Assembly: GCA_004193205.1 (NCBI GenBank)
Contig: RZUM01000012.1
Location: 62,001-126,000 of the forward strand
Direction: 5' to 3'
Source: Gordonia sediminis
GTDB taxonomy: Bacteria > Actinomycetota > Actinomycetes > Mycobacteriales > Mycobacteriaceae
DNA length: 64,000 nucleotides
Shown here piece by piece: positions 51,863 to 60,987 of this stretch; position 1 is the first letter of the stretch, and every line of letters begins with the position of its first letter. The notes below the pieces were generated by a model, which did not search any database, was not told where the DNA came from, and saw only the letters and a program-made list of their open reading frames with translations. Position numbers and translations under genes: made by a program.

Positions 51863-51964
51863 CTGCCCATCGCGCGCCGCCGCGCCGCCTTGTCAAACCA
51901 TCGGTCGATCGAGTCACCGATCACCGAAAATACTATTTCACAACAGGATTCACGGGAGTGGCAC

Positions 51965-53422
51965 ATGAGCAACCAGGAATACCGCATGCTGATCGACGGC
52001 GAGCTCGTCGGCGCCGAGGGCGGGAGAACCTACGAAAACATCAATCCGGCGAACGAAGAGGTCATCGGTACCGCACCGAATGCATCGGTCGGCGACGTGG
52101 AGCGGGCGATTCGAGCGGCCCGCAAAGCATTCGAGACGACATCGTGGTCCACCGACGCCTCCCTGCGTCGCAGGAGCCTCGGCCAGTTGCAGGCCGCGCT
52201 CACCAAGAACCTCGACACGCTGCGGCCGATTCTGGTGGCGGAAGCGGGATCACCCATCGCGCTGACCTACGACATCATGCTGGACACGTCGATCCCGATG
52301 ATGTCTCACTACATCGATCTGCTCGACAGCTACGATTTCGAGTGCACCATCGACCCGGCACCCGGTGACGATCCCGGTCTCAGGCGCATCATCCGGCACG
52401 AGGCGATCGGTGTGGTCTCGGCCATCACCCCGTGGAACTATCCCTTCTACCTGGCGATCGCAAAACTCACCGCAGCGCTGGCGGCAGGCAACACCGTCGT
52501 CCTGAAGCCCGCTCCGGATACTCCGTGGAACACGCTCGAGATCGGACGAATCGTCAAGGAGTACACAGATATCCCTGATGGCGTGGTGAATATCGTGTCC
52601 ACAGATGACAACGAGGTCGCCGCGGTGCTGACCTCACACCCCGAGGTTGACGCGATCACCTTCACCGGATCGACCGCGACAGGTCGGCGGATCATGGCCG
52701 CCGCGGCACCGACCGTCAAGCGCGTCACGCTCGAACTCGGCGGCAAATCATCGGCCATTCTGCTCGACGACGCCGACTTCGGGTCGGTGATCCCCGGTGT
52801 CGCGGGAAGTACGTGCAGCCACGCTGGTCAGGGATGTGGGATCTATTCTCGTCTGGTCGTTCCTCGCTCGCGGTTGGACGAGGCGGTCGAGATCGCGGTG
52901 GCAGTGATGCAGCAGATGCCGTGGGGCGATCCCAATGATCCCGGCAACTACATGGGCCCGCTGGCCAACAAGCGCCAGTACGAGTCGGTACTCCGGTTCT
53001 ACGACATCGCGCAGCAGACCAGCCGCGTGGTGCTCGGGGGCAAGGCCAGTAATCGGTTCGAGAAAGGCTACTGGGTCGAACCGACCGTGATCACCGACGT
53101 CGACTCCCTGTCGACCGTGCCGCAGGAAGAGATCTTCGGTCCGCTGCTCTCCATCCTCTCGTACGAAGACGACGCCGACGCGGTACGCATCTCCAACAAC
53201 ACGATCTACGGCCTCGCCGGTGGGGTCTGGAGCGCCGACGTCGAACGCGCCATGAACGTTGCACGCGGCATGCGTGCCGGATCGATCGGAGTGAACGGCG
53301 CCATGTGGATGCACGAGTCCGTGCCGTTCGGTGGCTACAAGCAGAGCGGTGTCGGGCGTGAATGGGGTGTGCAGGGGCTCGAAGACCTCATGGAGACCAA
53401 ATCCATCGCTCGCCCGGCCTGA
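51965..53422 (+). CDS. NAD(P)-dependent aldehyde dehydrogenase
   Basis: Product of 485 residues from the ATG at 51965 (GGGAG 6 nt upstream). ALDH motifs: TPWNYPFYLAIAKLTAAL, KPAPDTPWNT, FTGSTATGRRIM, catalytic Glu in LELGGKS and Cys in HAGQGC; C-terminal PFGGYKQSGVGRE. GQGC replaces the commoner GQ.C context with Gly before Cys, within normal variation. Followed by a mycofactocin-type SDR and P450, so it probably finishes oxidation of a P450-made alcohol. Confidence 0.9.
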   Translation: MSNQEYRMLIDGELVGAEGGRTYENINPANEEVIGTAPNASVGDVERAIRAARKAFETTSWSTDASLRRRSLGQLQAALTKNLDTLRPILVAEAGSPIALTYDIMLDTSIPMMSHYIDLLDSYDFECTIDPAPGDDPGLRRIIRHEAIGVVSAITPWNYPFYLAIAKLTAALAAGNTVVLKPAPDTPWNTLEIGRIVKEYTDIPDGVVNIVSTDDNEVAAVLTSHPEVDAITFTGSTATGRRIMAAAAPTVKRVTLELGGKSSAILLDDADFGSVIPGVAGSTCSHAGQGCGIYSRLVVPRSRLDEAVEIAVAVMQQMPWGDPNDPGNYMGPLANKRQYESVLRFYDIAQQTSRVVLGGKASNRFEKGYWVEPTVITDVDSLSTVPQEEIFGPLLSILSYEDDADAVRISNNTIYGLAGGVWSADVERAMNVARGMRAGSIGVNGAMWMHESVPFGGYKQSGVGREWGVQGLEDLMETKSIARPA

Positions 53423-53477
53423 TCCCCATCGCCACCAGTACTTGACCACGACAGATCGATCGAGAGGAAGACATCAC

Positions 53478-54338
53478 ATGGGAAGAGTTGAAGGCAAGGT
53501 CGCGTTCGTCACCGGTGCCGGCCGCGGTCAGGGACGCAGCCACGCGGTGCGTCTGGCCGAGGAAGGCGCCGACATCATCGCCGTCGACATCTGTCGCGAC
53601 ATCGAATCGAACTCCTATCCGCTGTCGGGTCCCGAGGACCTGAAGGAGACCGTGCGGCTGGTCGAGGGGCTTGGTCGCCGGATTGTCGCGACGGAGGCCG
53701 ATGTCCGTGAGGCCGCGGAGCTGAGGTCGGCTCTGGACCAGGGTCTCGAGGCATTCGGCAAGGTCGATGTCGTCGTCGCCAACGCCGGTATCGCGCCGAT
53801 GTGTAGCAACTCGGGCCGCCAAGGCTGGCTGGACGTTATCGGTGTCAATCTCATGGGTGTGCAGAACGCCATCCACACCGCTCTGCCCCACCTCGGGGAG
53901 GGCGCATCGATCATCGCGACAGGTTCGGCCGCAGCGTTCATGCCGAACGAGATCCAAGAGCGTCCGGGCGCCGATCCCGGCGGTGCCGGCTACACGGTCG
54001 CGAAACTCATGCTGTCAAACTACATCCACGAACTGGCGCGCATGCTGTCCGGTGAGATGATCCGCGCGAACGTCGTACATCCGACGAACTGCAACACCGG
54101 CATGTTGCAGTCCGAGGCGATGTATAAGGCCTTCCGTCCGGATCTCGAGAATCCGACCAAGGAAGACGCCATCATCGCATTCCCGGAACAGCAGGCGATG
54201 CCGATCCCGTGGGTCGAGCCGGAGGATATCAGCAACGCTGTCGTCTACCTCGCCTCCGACGAGTCGCGCTACGTCACCGGCATGCAGATGCGCATCGATG
54301 CCGGTTCGTACCTGAAATTCCACTCCTTCCACAAGTAG
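53478..54338 (+). CDS. Mycofactocin-type SDR oxidoreductase
   Basis: Product of 286 residues from the ATG at 53478 (GAGAGGAAG upstream). SDR cofactor site FVTGAGRGQGRSHAVRLA with VDIC, then the insertion CRDIESNSYPLSGPEDLKET that marks mycofactocin-coupled SDRs (TIGR03971-like), which keep NAD bound and pass electrons to mycofactocin. NAG and YTVAK catalytic segments follow; the ending GMQMRIDAGSYLK is usual for the group. It would need mycofactocin genes elsewhere in the genome. Context: oxidises the alcohol made by the next P450. Confidence 0.88.
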   Translation: MGRVEGKVAFVTGAGRGQGRSHAVRLAEEGADIIAVDICRDIESNSYPLSGPEDLKETVRLVEGLGRRIVATEADVREAAELRSALDQGLEAFGKVDVVVANAGIAPMCSNSGRQGWLDVIGVNLMGVQNAIHTALPHLGEGASIIATGSAAAFMPNEIQERPGADPGGAGYTVAKLMLSNYIHELARMLSGEMIRANVVHPTNCNTGMLQSEAMYKAFRPDLENPTKEDAIIAFPEQQAMPIPWVEPEDISNAVVYLASDESRYVTGMQMRIDAGSYLKFHSFHK

Positions 54339-54409
54339 GCCCCGAGCGTGCCATCCCCGACGTCACCAACGCCGAAGTCCCCCATTCTGCTTGAGACCCG
54401 GAGCAAACC

Positions 54410-55771
54410 ATGACCACGGAGAACGTATCCAAGGTTGACCCGCACGAACTGAAGAAGTGCCCGGTCGACTACGAGCGCCATGGCCCACATTTCCGTGAGG
54501 AGTTCGTCGAGAAGACCCACGAACTCCACGCCAAGTGCCCGATCGCCTGGACCGAGGCCTACGGCGGCCACTGGATCGCCAGCGGCATCGACGAGGTCTT
54601 CGCCATTGCGCGCCGCTCCGATGCGGTGACCAACTTCCGCGATGCCGATGGCACCAAGAACGGTTACGAGGGCATCAGCATCCCGGCCCTCCCGCAATCC
54701 GGACCGTACGCGCTACCGGGATTCCTCGAACTGGATCCACCCGAGCAGACCGACTTCCGGAAGATCCTGAACCCGTATCTGTCGCCGGCCGCGGTGGCGC
54801 GCTGGATTCCCGTCATCGACGACCTCATCCGCGCCTGCCTGGACGAGAAGATCGAGAGCGGCGAGATCGACTTCGTCCACGATCTCGCGAACATCGTGCC
54901 CGCAGTGGTGACCATGGGGCTCATGGGATTCCCGCTGACGGACTGGGAAATCCACAACGAACCCGCGCATGCGCAGGTGTACACACCTCCGCATTCGCCG
55001 GAATTCCCTCGGGTGTGGCAGATGATCGAGGAAAGCCGCGCGGCGATGGCGAAATCGGTCGAGGACATCCGAGCGAATCCACGGCCGGGCCTGATCAACG
55101 CTCTGATGAACGGGACCGTCGCAGGCAAACCGTTGAGTGATCTCGAGATCGTCGGAACCACCACACTGCTGATCGGAGGCGGGTTCGACACCACCACAGC
55201 ACTGACCGGCCAGTCGCTCCTGTGGCTTTCCACGCATCCCGAGCAACGCAAAGAACTCTCCGAGGACCTCGCTCATCTGCTGGACCCCGCGACCGAGGAG
55301 TTCTTGCGCTACTTCACCCCGGCCCAGGGCGACGGTCGGACCTTCAGCCAGGATCTCGAGATCAACGGCGCGCAGTTCAAAGAGGGTGAGCGACTCTGGC
55401 TGTCGTGGGCCATGGCCAACCGGTCACCGGAGGCCTTCCCGAATCCCGACGAAGTCGACTTCCACCGGCGCGGAAACCGCCACGCCAGCTTCGGACTCGG
55501 CATACACCGTTGCATCGGCTCCAACGTCGCGCGAACCATCTACAAACGCATGATCACCGCGGTCCTGCAGCGGATGCCGGATTTCGAGTGTGACACCGAC
55601 CAGGTCGTGTACTACGAGTCGGTGGCGGTGATCAACGGTCTGGTCAATCTGCCGGCAACCTTCACGCCGGGTGTGCGTCAGGGACCAGGTCTTGCCGAGA
55701 CCATCAAGCGCGCCCAGCGGATCGTCGACGACCAGCGTCTCGCCGAGTCGGTGACAAAGAAGAAGGGGTAG
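54410..55771 (+). CDS. Cytochrome P450
   Basis: Product of 453 residues. I-helix GGGFDTTTALTG, K-helix EEFLRYF, heme loop FGLGIHRCIGSNVAR (Cys 368). An 85-residue C-terminal tail after the heme Cys, ending TKKKG, is longer than usual. FGLGIHRCIGSNVAR and the LPGFLELDPPEQTDFRKILN substrate-recognition region resemble CYP families acting on bulky alicyclics, but the family is not assignable by eye. It precedes FprB by 19 bp, making a self-sufficient P450/redox-partner pair. Confidence 0.92.
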   Translation: MTTENVSKVDPHELKKCPVDYERHGPHFREEFVEKTHELHAKCPIAWTEAYGGHWIASGIDEVFAIARRSDAVTNFRDADGTKNGYEGISIPALPQSGPYALPGFLELDPPEQTDFRKILNPYLSPAAVARWIPVIDDLIRACLDEKIESGEIDFVHDLANIVPAVVTMGLMGFPLTDWEIHNEPAHAQVYTPPHSPEFPRVWQMIEESRAAMAKSVEDIRANPRPGLINALMNGTVAGKPLSDLEIVGTTTLLIGGGFDTTTALTGQSLLWLSTHPEQRKELSEDLAHLLDPATEEFLRYFTPAQGDGRTFSQDLEINGAQFKEGERLWLSWAMANRSPEAFPNPDEVDFHRRGNRHASFGLGIHRCIGSNVARTIYKRMITAVLQRMPDFECDTDQVVYYESVAVINGLVNLPATFTPGVRQGPGLAETIKRAQRIVDDQRLAESVTKKKG

Positions 55772-55790
55772 GCCGCGAAAGGAGAACCAC

Positions 55791-57485
55791 ATGGCTTACG
55801 TCATCACCCAGGCCTGCTGTAACGATGCGTCGTGCATCCCGGTCTGTCCGGTCAACTGCATTCACCCCACGCCGGATGAGGCGCCGTTCATGCGCACCGA
55901 GATTCTGCACATCGACCCTGAGTCCTGCATCGACTGTGGCGCATGCGTCGAGGAGTGTCCGGTCGAGGCGATCGTCGCCGAGGATGAACTCACGGAGGAG
56001 GAGGAGCCCTACCGGGAGCTCAACGCCGACTACTTTCGTGTGCACCCGTTCGACGGTGCGCCACCGGATTTCGAATCACCAGGTCCCGTGGAGGATCTCG
56101 CTGATCTGCGGGTCGCGATCGTGGGTTCAGGCCCGTCCGCCTTCTTCGCAGCGATGGCGCTCGACGATCTTCGTGGTCCGGTTGTCCAGATGTACGAGCG
56201 TCTCTACACACCGTTCGGGCTGGTGCGATACGGCGTGGCACCGGACCACCAGACCACCAAGGCGGTCACTCGACAGTTCGCGTCCCTGCACAGGTCGAAG
56301 ACCTTCACCCTCAACCTCGGTGTGGAGGTCGGCAAGCACGTCTCCCACGAGGAACTACTGGCCCACAATCATGCGGTTGTCTACGCGGTCGGTGCCTCGT
56401 CTGATCGCAGGATGGAAATCGCCGGCGAGGATCTCCCGGGCAGTCACGCGGCAACCGAGTTCGTCGGCTGGTACAACGGTCATCCCGATCACACTCATCA
56501 CACCTTCGACCTGTCGGGCACGCGTGCGGTCATCGTCGGCAATGGCAATGTCGCCCTGGATGTCGCGCGGATCCTGCTATCCGATCCCGAGCATCTCCAC
56601 ACCGATTCCGACATCGCCGACCATGCCCTGGAAGCGTTGCGCAACAGCAGAATCAAGGAGGTCGTCGTCGTCGGTCGCCGTGGCATCGCCCAGGCCGGCT
56701 ACACCAATCCGGAGATGATCGCGTTGTGCAATCTACCGGATGTCGATGTGATCTTCGATCCGTCCGAGGTCAGGACCGACGACGTCGTCCAGCATGTGCT
56801 CGACGATGAAGAGACCGAGTCCTCGGTCGACTTCAAGGTGAGGTTCGCTCAGGAACACGCCGGAACCGGTACCGGTAGGTCCAAACGACTCGTCATGCGT
56901 TTCCTGGCCTCTCCGATGCGGATTCACGGTGAGGGGCGGGTCGAATCGGTGGAGATCGCACTGAACCGACTGGAGGTCGACGACGATGGTTCGGTGTCGG
57001 CGACTGCGACCGGCGCAACGGATGTCATCGACACGGGCCTGGTGTTCCGGTCCGTCGGTTACCGAGGCGTCGCGGTACCTGGGGTGCCCTTCGATGAAGG
57101 GCGGGGGGTCATCGCCAATGAGCACGGGCGGGTCATCGACCCGGAGACACGCGAGCAGCTTCGGGGCGTCTACACGACAGGTTGGATCAAGCGTGGTCCG
57201 TCAGGGGTGATCGGCACAAACAAGAAATGCGCCGACGACGTGGTGAAGTCGCTCGTAGAGGACTTCTTGGCCGAGACGCTCGATAGTCCCGCCTCCTCGC
57301 AGGCGGATCTCGACGAGACGATAGCCTCCCGACAGCCCGACCGTCTGGATTTCGAGGACTGGACTCGACTCGACCGGGCCGAGCGCGAGGCAGGCGGGTC
57401 TCGAGGTCGCCCGAGGATCAAGTTCATCGATGCGGGCACGATGCTCGATGTGGTGAGATCCGGCCGCCAGGCGCTGGATATCTGA
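55791..57485 (+). CDS. fprB: FprB: ferredoxin fused to NADPH:ferredoxin reductase
   Basis: Product of 564 residues. N-terminal bacterial-type ferredoxin domain (1-75) with cysteines at 9/10, 15, 19 and 23 and a second cluster C46, C49, C52 and C56 (CIDCGACVEEC). The remainder is an adrenodoxin-reductase-like FAD/NADPH enzyme: VAIVGSGPSAFFAAMAL (108-124), RYGVAPDHQTTK, VIVGNGNVALDVARIL and TGWIKRGPSGVIGTNK. It transfers electrons from NADPH to the P450 upstream. Same architecture as mycobacterial FprB. Confidence 0.92.
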   Translation: MAYVITQACCNDASCIPVCPVNCIHPTPDEAPFMRTEILHIDPESCIDCGACVEECPVEAIVAEDELTEEEEPYRELNADYFRVHPFDGAPPDFESPGPVEDLADLRVAIVGSGPSAFFAAMALDDLRGPVVQMYERLYTPFGLVRYGVAPDHQTTKAVTRQFASLHRSKTFTLNLGVEVGKHVSHEELLAHNHAVVYAVGASSDRRMEIAGEDLPGSHAATEFVGWYNGHPDHTHHTFDLSGTRAVIVGNGNVALDVARILLSDPEHLHTDSDIADHALEALRNSRIKEVVVVGRRGIAQAGYTNPEMIALCNLPDVDVIFDPSEVRTDDVVQHVLDDEETESSVDFKVRFAQEHAGTGTGRSKRLVMRFLASPMRIHGEGRVESVEIALNRLEVDDDGSVSATATGATDVIDTGLVFRSVGYRGVAVPGVPFDEGRGVIANEHGRVIDPETREQLRGVYTTGWIKRGPSGVIGTNKKCADDVVKSLVEDFLAETLDSPASSQADLDETIASRQPDRLDFEDWTRLDRAEREAGGSRGRPRIKFIDAGTMLDVVRSGRQALDI

Positions 57486-57551
57486 TTGATTTGGTGTATT
57501 TGCTCGGGTCTCGAGCGCGTTTTGCCCGGCTTGAAAGGTCAAGGAGATTAC

Positions 57552-59024
57552 GTGTTGCCACCACTTCTCGAGAGTTCTGCAGCGACCAAGGAGTCACTGT
57601 TCATCAATGGCAAATGGCGCCCCGCGGTGTCTGGCGAGACGTTTGATGTAACCAATCCGGCGACCGGTGACGTGCTCGCAGCCGTCGCGGTCGGAGAGCG
57701 CGAAGACGTGCGTGAAGCGATAGACGCAGCCGAATCCGCCTTCGCGGGGTGGGCGGCCCTGACCGCCTATGAGCGCGCCGACTATCTGACGGCTGCGCAC
57801 GATCTGATGCTGGAGCGCGCTGAGGATCTCGCGCACCTGATGACGCTCGAACAGGGAAAGCCGCTGAAGGCGTCGCGGAACGAGGTCAGATACGCCGCGG
57901 ACTTCCTCATCTGGTTCGCCGAGGAGGCCAAACGCGTCTATGGTGCGACCATCCCGTCGGCGCGCGCAGACCAGCGGTTTCTGGTCCACCGTGCGCCGGT
58001 CGGTGTGGTCGCGGCGATCACCCCCTGGAACTATCCGATCTCGATGATCACCCGCAAGGTCGGTCCGGCGCTGGCCGCGGGTGCGCCCATCGTGCTCAAG
58101 CCGGCCACACAGACCCCGCTCACCGCGATCGCGGTATTCAAGATCCTGGAGGAGGTCGGGATCCCTGCGGGCGTGGTGAATCTGGTGACGACGAAGAACC
58201 CGCGCGTCTTCAGCGTGGAGGTCATGGACAGCACGGCAGTCCGCAAGGTCACGTTCACCGGTTCCACCGAGATCGGCAAGGTACTGGCCCGGGACGCGGC
58301 GAACACGGTCAAGCGGGTGTCTCTCGAACTCGGCGGGCACGCGCCGTTCATCGTATTTCCGGATGCAGACCCGGTCCACGCGGCCAAGGGCGTCTCGTTG
58401 GTGAAGTTCCTCAACACCGGGCAGGCCTGTATCAGCCCCAATCGCATCTATGTGCACCGGTCGATCGCCCCGGCATTCCTCGACGAGCTGACCAGGAGGG
58501 CCGGCAGGTTGCGGGCCGGCAACGGTCTCGACCCGACCAGCGGCATCGGCCCGCTGATCGACGAATCGTCGATGGAGAAGATGGAGAATCAGGTCTCCGA
58601 TGCGACGCGCCACGGTGCCGAGGTGCTCGTCGGCGGTGGACGGTTGACCGGCGACGAGCACGCCGGTGGTAACTTCTTCCAGGCGACCGTGCTCTCCGGG
58701 GTAACGCCGGAGATGCAGATCTATCGGGAAGAGACGTTCGGACCGATCGCGCCTGTCATCCTCTTCGATGATGACGATGACATCATTGCGATGGCCAACG
58801 ACACCGACTACGGGTTGGCCTCGTACGTCTATACGCGGGATCTCTCGCTGGCCCTGCGGACCGCCGAACAACTGCGTTTCGGCATCGTCGGGATCAACGA
58901 CATCAATCCGACGTCGGCGGCTGCACCGTTCGGAGGGGTCAAGCAGAGTGGGCTCGGCCGCGAAGGCGCGGCCGAGGGCATCTTGGAGTATCTGGATACC
59001 AAGCTGATCGGTATCAGCATCTGA
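57552..59024 (+). CDS. NAD(P)-dependent aldehyde dehydrogenase (succinate-semialdehyde dehydrogenase-like)
   Basis: Product of 490 residues from the GTG at 57552 (AAGGAG 5 nt upstream; an earlier TTG frame has no homology). Motifs: ITPWNYPISMITRKVGPAL, KPATQTPLTAIA, FTGSTEIGKVL, LELGGHAP (Glu) and TGQACISPNR (Cys); C-terminal FGGVKQSGLGREGAAEGI. GQAC and the EYLDTK ending match GabD-type enzymes. Second ALDH in this unit: probably one serves the P450-derived aldehyde and one a downstream semialdehyde. Confidence 0.9.
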   Translation: MLPPLLESSAATKESLFINGKWRPAVSGETFDVTNPATGDVLAAVAVGEREDVREAIDAAESAFAGWAALTAYERADYLTAAHDLMLERAEDLAHLMTLEQGKPLKASRNEVRYAADFLIWFAEEAKRVYGATIPSARADQRFLVHRAPVGVVAAITPWNYPISMITRKVGPALAAGAPIVLKPATQTPLTAIAVFKILEEVGIPAGVVNLVTTKNPRVFSVEVMDSTAVRKVTFTGSTEIGKVLARDAANTVKRVSLELGGHAPFIVFPDADPVHAAKGVSLVKFLNTGQACISPNRIYVHRSIAPAFLDELTRRAGRLRAGNGLDPTSGIGPLIDESSMEKMENQVSDATRHGAEVLVGGGRLTGDEHAGGNFFQATVLSGVTPEMQIYREETFGPIAPVILFDDDDDIIAMANDTDYGLASYVYTRDLSLALRTAEQLRFGIVGINDINPTSAAAPFGGVKQSGLGREGAAEGILEYLDTKLIGISI

Positions 59025-59039
59025 CACCACCTCAGCGTG

Positions 59040-59358
59040 TGTGCGGTGAGCCGTGCGCGCGACATGCTCTATACCGGGCGACAGGTGTCCGCCGAGCTCG
59101 CACTCGACTGGGGATTGGTCACCGAGATCAGCGATGAGGTTTTGACGCATACGTTGGCGGTGGCCGAAAAGATCGCACTCGCCGCCCCAATTGCATCGCG
59201 GCTGACCAAAACGGGTCTTGAACAGTCGGCGGCGGGGCTCGAGGCGTCGCTACAGTGAGAGGCGCTTTGCCCAGCCGGTGACGATGACGACCGCCGACAG
59301 CAACGAGGGTATCCTCGCCTTCCGCGAGAATCGGACACCGCGATTCGAGCGTCGCTGA
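59040..59358 (+). pseudogene. Enoyl-CoA hydratase remnant, 5' truncated and frameshifted
   Basis: After the ALDH stop the sequence reads SRARDMLYTGRQVSAELALD, then WGLVTEISDEVL and APIASRLTKTGLEQ, the C-terminal domain of crotonase-family proteins, stopping at 59256-59258. One frame over (from about 59251) continues SERRFAQPVTMTTADSNEGI and LAFRENRTPRFERR to the stop at 59356-59358, the expected family C-terminus. About 150 N-terminal residues with the active site are missing. Two independent lesions mean a dead gene. It abuts the Liv transporter genes, which converge on it. Confidence 0.75.
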
Positions 59359-59428
59359 ACGGTCTCACGAAAAACGGCGTCATCGCCGGTCGCGCGTGTC
59401 GACGCCTGGCGTGGTCCGGTGAGGAGAA

Positions 59429-60148
59429 TCAGGCCGCGGTGGCGGAGCCCAGGTAGCGATGTAGCAGTTCGTCGCCGGCCTTGTGGGCTGGGCCGGACCA
59501 GGCGAGGTTGCCGCGTTGCAGGATCAGGCAGTGGTCGGCGAATTGTATTGCACGTCCGGCGAACTGCTCGATCATGATCACCGACACTCCTTCCTGGCGG
59601 GCGGTGGTCAGGGCATCGAACACCGTGTCGACCATCTTGGGGGCGAGTCCCAGGGACATCTCATCTGCGATGACCACCTTCGGGTTGACCATCAGCGCCC
59701 GCGCCAGCGAGAGCATCTGCTGCTCGCCGCCGGACAGAGTCCCTGCTATCTGCTTGCGGCGCTTGGCGAGCACGGGGAAGTAGTCAAACGCGCGGGCAAT
59801 GGCCTCCGATCGATCCACCTTGTCCACCGCGAGTGCGAGTCGGAGATTCTCCATGACAGTGAGGCGAGCGAATACCCCTCGTCCTTCCGGGAGGTGGATC
59901 AGACCTTCCCGCCTGATCTTGTCGGCCGAGTGTCTCGTGATGTTCGTCCCGTTGAATTCGATGGTGCCGGCAGTGGCGGGTATCAGCCCTGAGATGGTGC
60001 GTGCGAGAGTGCTCTTGCCCGCGCCGTTCGGGCCGAGGACCGCGATGGCGCTGTTGGTCGGCAGGTCGAAAGAGATCCCGAAAAGGGCCTGGGCGGAACC
60101 GTATCGGGCCGACAGTGCCCGGACGTGCAGCAGTGGTGTGGCGCTCAT
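59429..60148 (-). CDS. Branched-chain-amino-acid-type ABC transporter ATPase (LivF-like)
   Basis: Product of 239 residues. Walker A LGPNGAGKST, signature LSGGEQQMLSLARAL, Walker B VVIADEMSLGLAP, H-loop IEQF. LivF-type, the second of two ATPases of HAAT importers. It overlaps the LivG gene by 4 bases (ATGA). Energises uptake of an acidic or amino-acid-like ligand at the membrane; given the neighbours, probably the catabolic substrate rather than an amino acid. Confidence 0.9.
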   Translation of the reverse strand: MSATPLLHVRALSARYGSAQALFGISFDLPTNSAIAVLGPNGAGKSTLARTISGLIPATAGTIEFNGTNITRHSADKIRREGLIHLPEGRGVFARLTVMENLRLALAVDKVDRSEAIARAFDYFPVLAKRRKQIAGTLSGGEQQMLSLARALMVNPKVVIADEMSLGLAPKMVDTVFDALTTARQEGVSVIMIEQFAGRAIQFADHCLILQRGNLAWSGPAHKAGDELLHRYLGSATAA

Positions 60149-60987
60149 GCGATTGCTTCCTGGTCGATGTCGGCCGCTGCTTCCCGCAGTGCCACGGAAT
60201 CGTCGATCTCCTCACCGAGGTAAGCGGCGCGAACGGAGGGATCACTGCGGATCTCCGCCGGAGTTCCCTCGGCGATCTTCGCACCGAAGTCGAGGACGTG
60301 CACAGTGTCGCAGATGCGCAGCACGAGTTCGACGTCGTGCTCGACGAACAGCAGCGACACACCGTGGTCGTGGACGACCGCCTCCATCACGTTCGCGAGT
60401 TCCTCGGTCTCGCGCACGTCGAGTCCGGACGATGGTTCGTCGAGCAGCATCACGCTGGGCTCGACCGCGAGCGCTCGCGCAACCTCGACCAGTCGGCAGG
60501 ATCCCAGCGGCAGATCGCCGACAGCCCGATCCCGGATCGCACCGAGGTTGAGCGCGTCGACCAGCGCATCCACGCGCTGGTCCTCGGCACTCGATGACCG
60601 CGCGAATCCACGACCGGTGAACAAATCGCTCCAGATTCGGCTCCTGGCGTGCCGAATTCGATCGGCGAGCACGACGTGCTCGCGAACCGTAAGGGAGAGA
60701 AACAGTTCGGGGTGCTGGAACGTCCGTGCCATTCCGCGTGCGGCCCGGGACTGGGGCGTCGTACGGGTCACGTCCGCGCCGTCCATGAGAACGGTGCCCG
60801 AAGTGGGCGTGAGTAATCCCGACAGAACGCCGAAGAGTGTGCTCTTGCCTGCTCCGTTCGGCCCCACCAGTCCCACGATGGACTTGGGGGGAACCGAGAT
60901 GCAGACATCGCTGAGTGCTGTGAGGCCCCCGAAGCGCATGGTGATGTCGCGTGCCTCGATGCGTGCGTTGCCGGTCTCGGTGCTCAT
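60145..60987 (-). CDS. Branched-chain-amino-acid-type ABC transporter ATPase (LivG-like)
   Basis: Product of 280 residues. Walker A VGPNGAGKSTLFGVLSG, degenerate signature LPLGSCRLVEVARAL, Walker B VMLLDEPSSGLD, H-loop VEHDVELVLRIC. LivG-type C-terminal tail present (EGTPAEIRSDPSVRAAYLGE). It starts inside the stop of the permease gene (ATGA overlap) and its own stop overlaps the LivF start, so all three are one tightly coupled operon. Confidence 0.9.
   Translation of the reverse strand: MSTETGNARIEARDITMRFGGLTALSDVCISVPPKSIVGLVGPNGAGKSTLFGVLSGLLTPTSGTVLMDGADVTRTTPQSRAARGMARTFQHPELFLSLTVREHVVLADRIRHARSRIWSDLFTGRGFARSSSAEDQRVDALVDALNLGAIRDRAVGDLPLGSCRLVEVARALAVEPSVMLLDEPSSGLDVRETEELANVMEAVVHDHGVSLLFVEHDVELVLRICDTVHVLDFGAKIAEGTPAEIRSDPSVRAAYLGEEIDDSVALREAAADIDQEAIA

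Noticed and set aside
59037-59258. Functional small protein
   Set aside because: Its sequence is a bare crotonase C-terminal domain and continues in another frame, so it is better explained as a gene fragment.
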